NCBI GenBank assembly: GCA_029863035.1
Contig: JAOTWH010000015.1
Coordinates: forward strand, 1-20,283
Length of the DNA stretch: 20,283 nt
DNA from: Acidimicrobiia bacterium
GTDB taxonomy: Bacteria; Actinomycetota; Acidimicrobiia; UBA5794; JAOTWH01
Direction: 5' to 3'
Shown: positions 20,271-20,283 of the stretch, one piece after another
Layout: the number at the start of each line of letters is the position of its first letter
Position numbering within the stretch: position 1 is the stretch's first letter
Translations under genes and position numbers: made by a program
The notes under the pieces: model-generated
Database searches by the model: none
What the model saw: the letters and a program-made list of their open reading frames with translations, nothing else
What the model was told of the DNA's origin: nothing

Positions 20271-20283
20271 GGGACCATATAGG

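Larger units (their letters stand above)
20020..20273. repeat. Two tandem 125-bp repeats, 129-bp period
   Basis: Units 20020-20144 and 20149-20273 are identical except for one base (A at 20037, C at 20166). They are joined by TGCT. Each contains, in order, an inverted repeat TGAGA/TCTCA, a TATAGA box, the stem AAGACGG/CCGTCTT with a pyrimidine-rich loop, and a terminator stem with GCAA tetraloop and T-tract. The sequence after the second unit does not begin a third at the same spacing, but the window ends 10 bases later. Confidence 0.95.

Noticed and set aside
19958..20278. A 106-codon minus-strand frame across the tandem repeats at the right edge.
   Set aside because: It stays open only because the 129-bp period is a multiple of three. 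It reads through two perfect terminator stems, has no SD, and shows no protein family character.

Overview
This is a roughly 60% GC bacterial chromosome segment, densely packed and mostly housekeeping. Several genes point to Actinomycetota: a dCTP deaminase closely like the mycobacterial enzyme, an endonuclease IV closely like the mycobacterial one, a PadR regulator directly upstream of inositol-1-phosphate synthase (the pairing known from Mycobacterium tuberculosis), an F420-type luciferase-like oxidoreductase, and many genes with no Shine-Dalgarno (SD) sequence but a TANNNT box 6-7 nt before the start codon. An Acidimicrobiia-type lineage is my best guess, but this is inference. I found no rRNA, tRNA, insertion sequence, prophage or CRISPR array.

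Layout. 1-2210 (-): ybaB-recR, followed by a GTDC1/DUF3524 glycosyltransferase cut by the left edge. Upstream of ybaB is a structured leader with a 13-codon ORF behind an extended SD. 2321-3277 (+): a lone luciferase-like oxidoreductase. 3308-5726 (-): a duplicated-domain protein, then the coupled trio alpha/beta hydrolase > gamma-glutamylcyclotransferase-like > VOC protein. 5780-7351 (-): an orphan peptide-type ABC ATPase and dcd. 7352-7739: non-coding, rich in dyads, ending in the dnaB terminator. 7740-10834 (-): the classic operon rpsF-ssb-rpsR-rplI-dnaB. 10965-12346 (-): panB and a DUF192 lipoprotein. 12526-13002 (+): a PPOX-fold protein whose stop codon abuts that of a three-GAF diguanylate cyclase (13003-14997, -). 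15174-16867 (+): padR-ino1, behind a good promoter overlaid by a 15-bp repeat array. 16924-19866 (-): a membrane protein, nfo and a Ycf46-type AAA ATPase. 19867-20283: non-coding, with a stem-loop plus terminator followed by two nearly identical 125-bp tandem units. Each unit looks like a small-RNA gene with a pyrimidine-rich, anti-SD-like loop and an intrinsic terminator.

How the genes work together. The central block makes ribosomal proteins S6, S18 and L9, single-strand binding protein and replicative helicase as one unit. RecR, YbaB and Nfo serve DNA repair and nucleoid functions, and Dcd feeds dTTP synthesis. PadR probably controls its own promoter and ino1, which starts inositol, phosphatidylinositol and mycothiol synthesis. 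The divergent diguanylate cyclase may share that control region.

The parts least explained by known genes are the tandem small-RNA-like units at the right edge, the repeat array at the padR promoter, the structured ybaB leader with its tiny ORF, and the consistent leaderless-promoter pattern. All functional statements rest on reading motifs by eye; no search or folding program was run.
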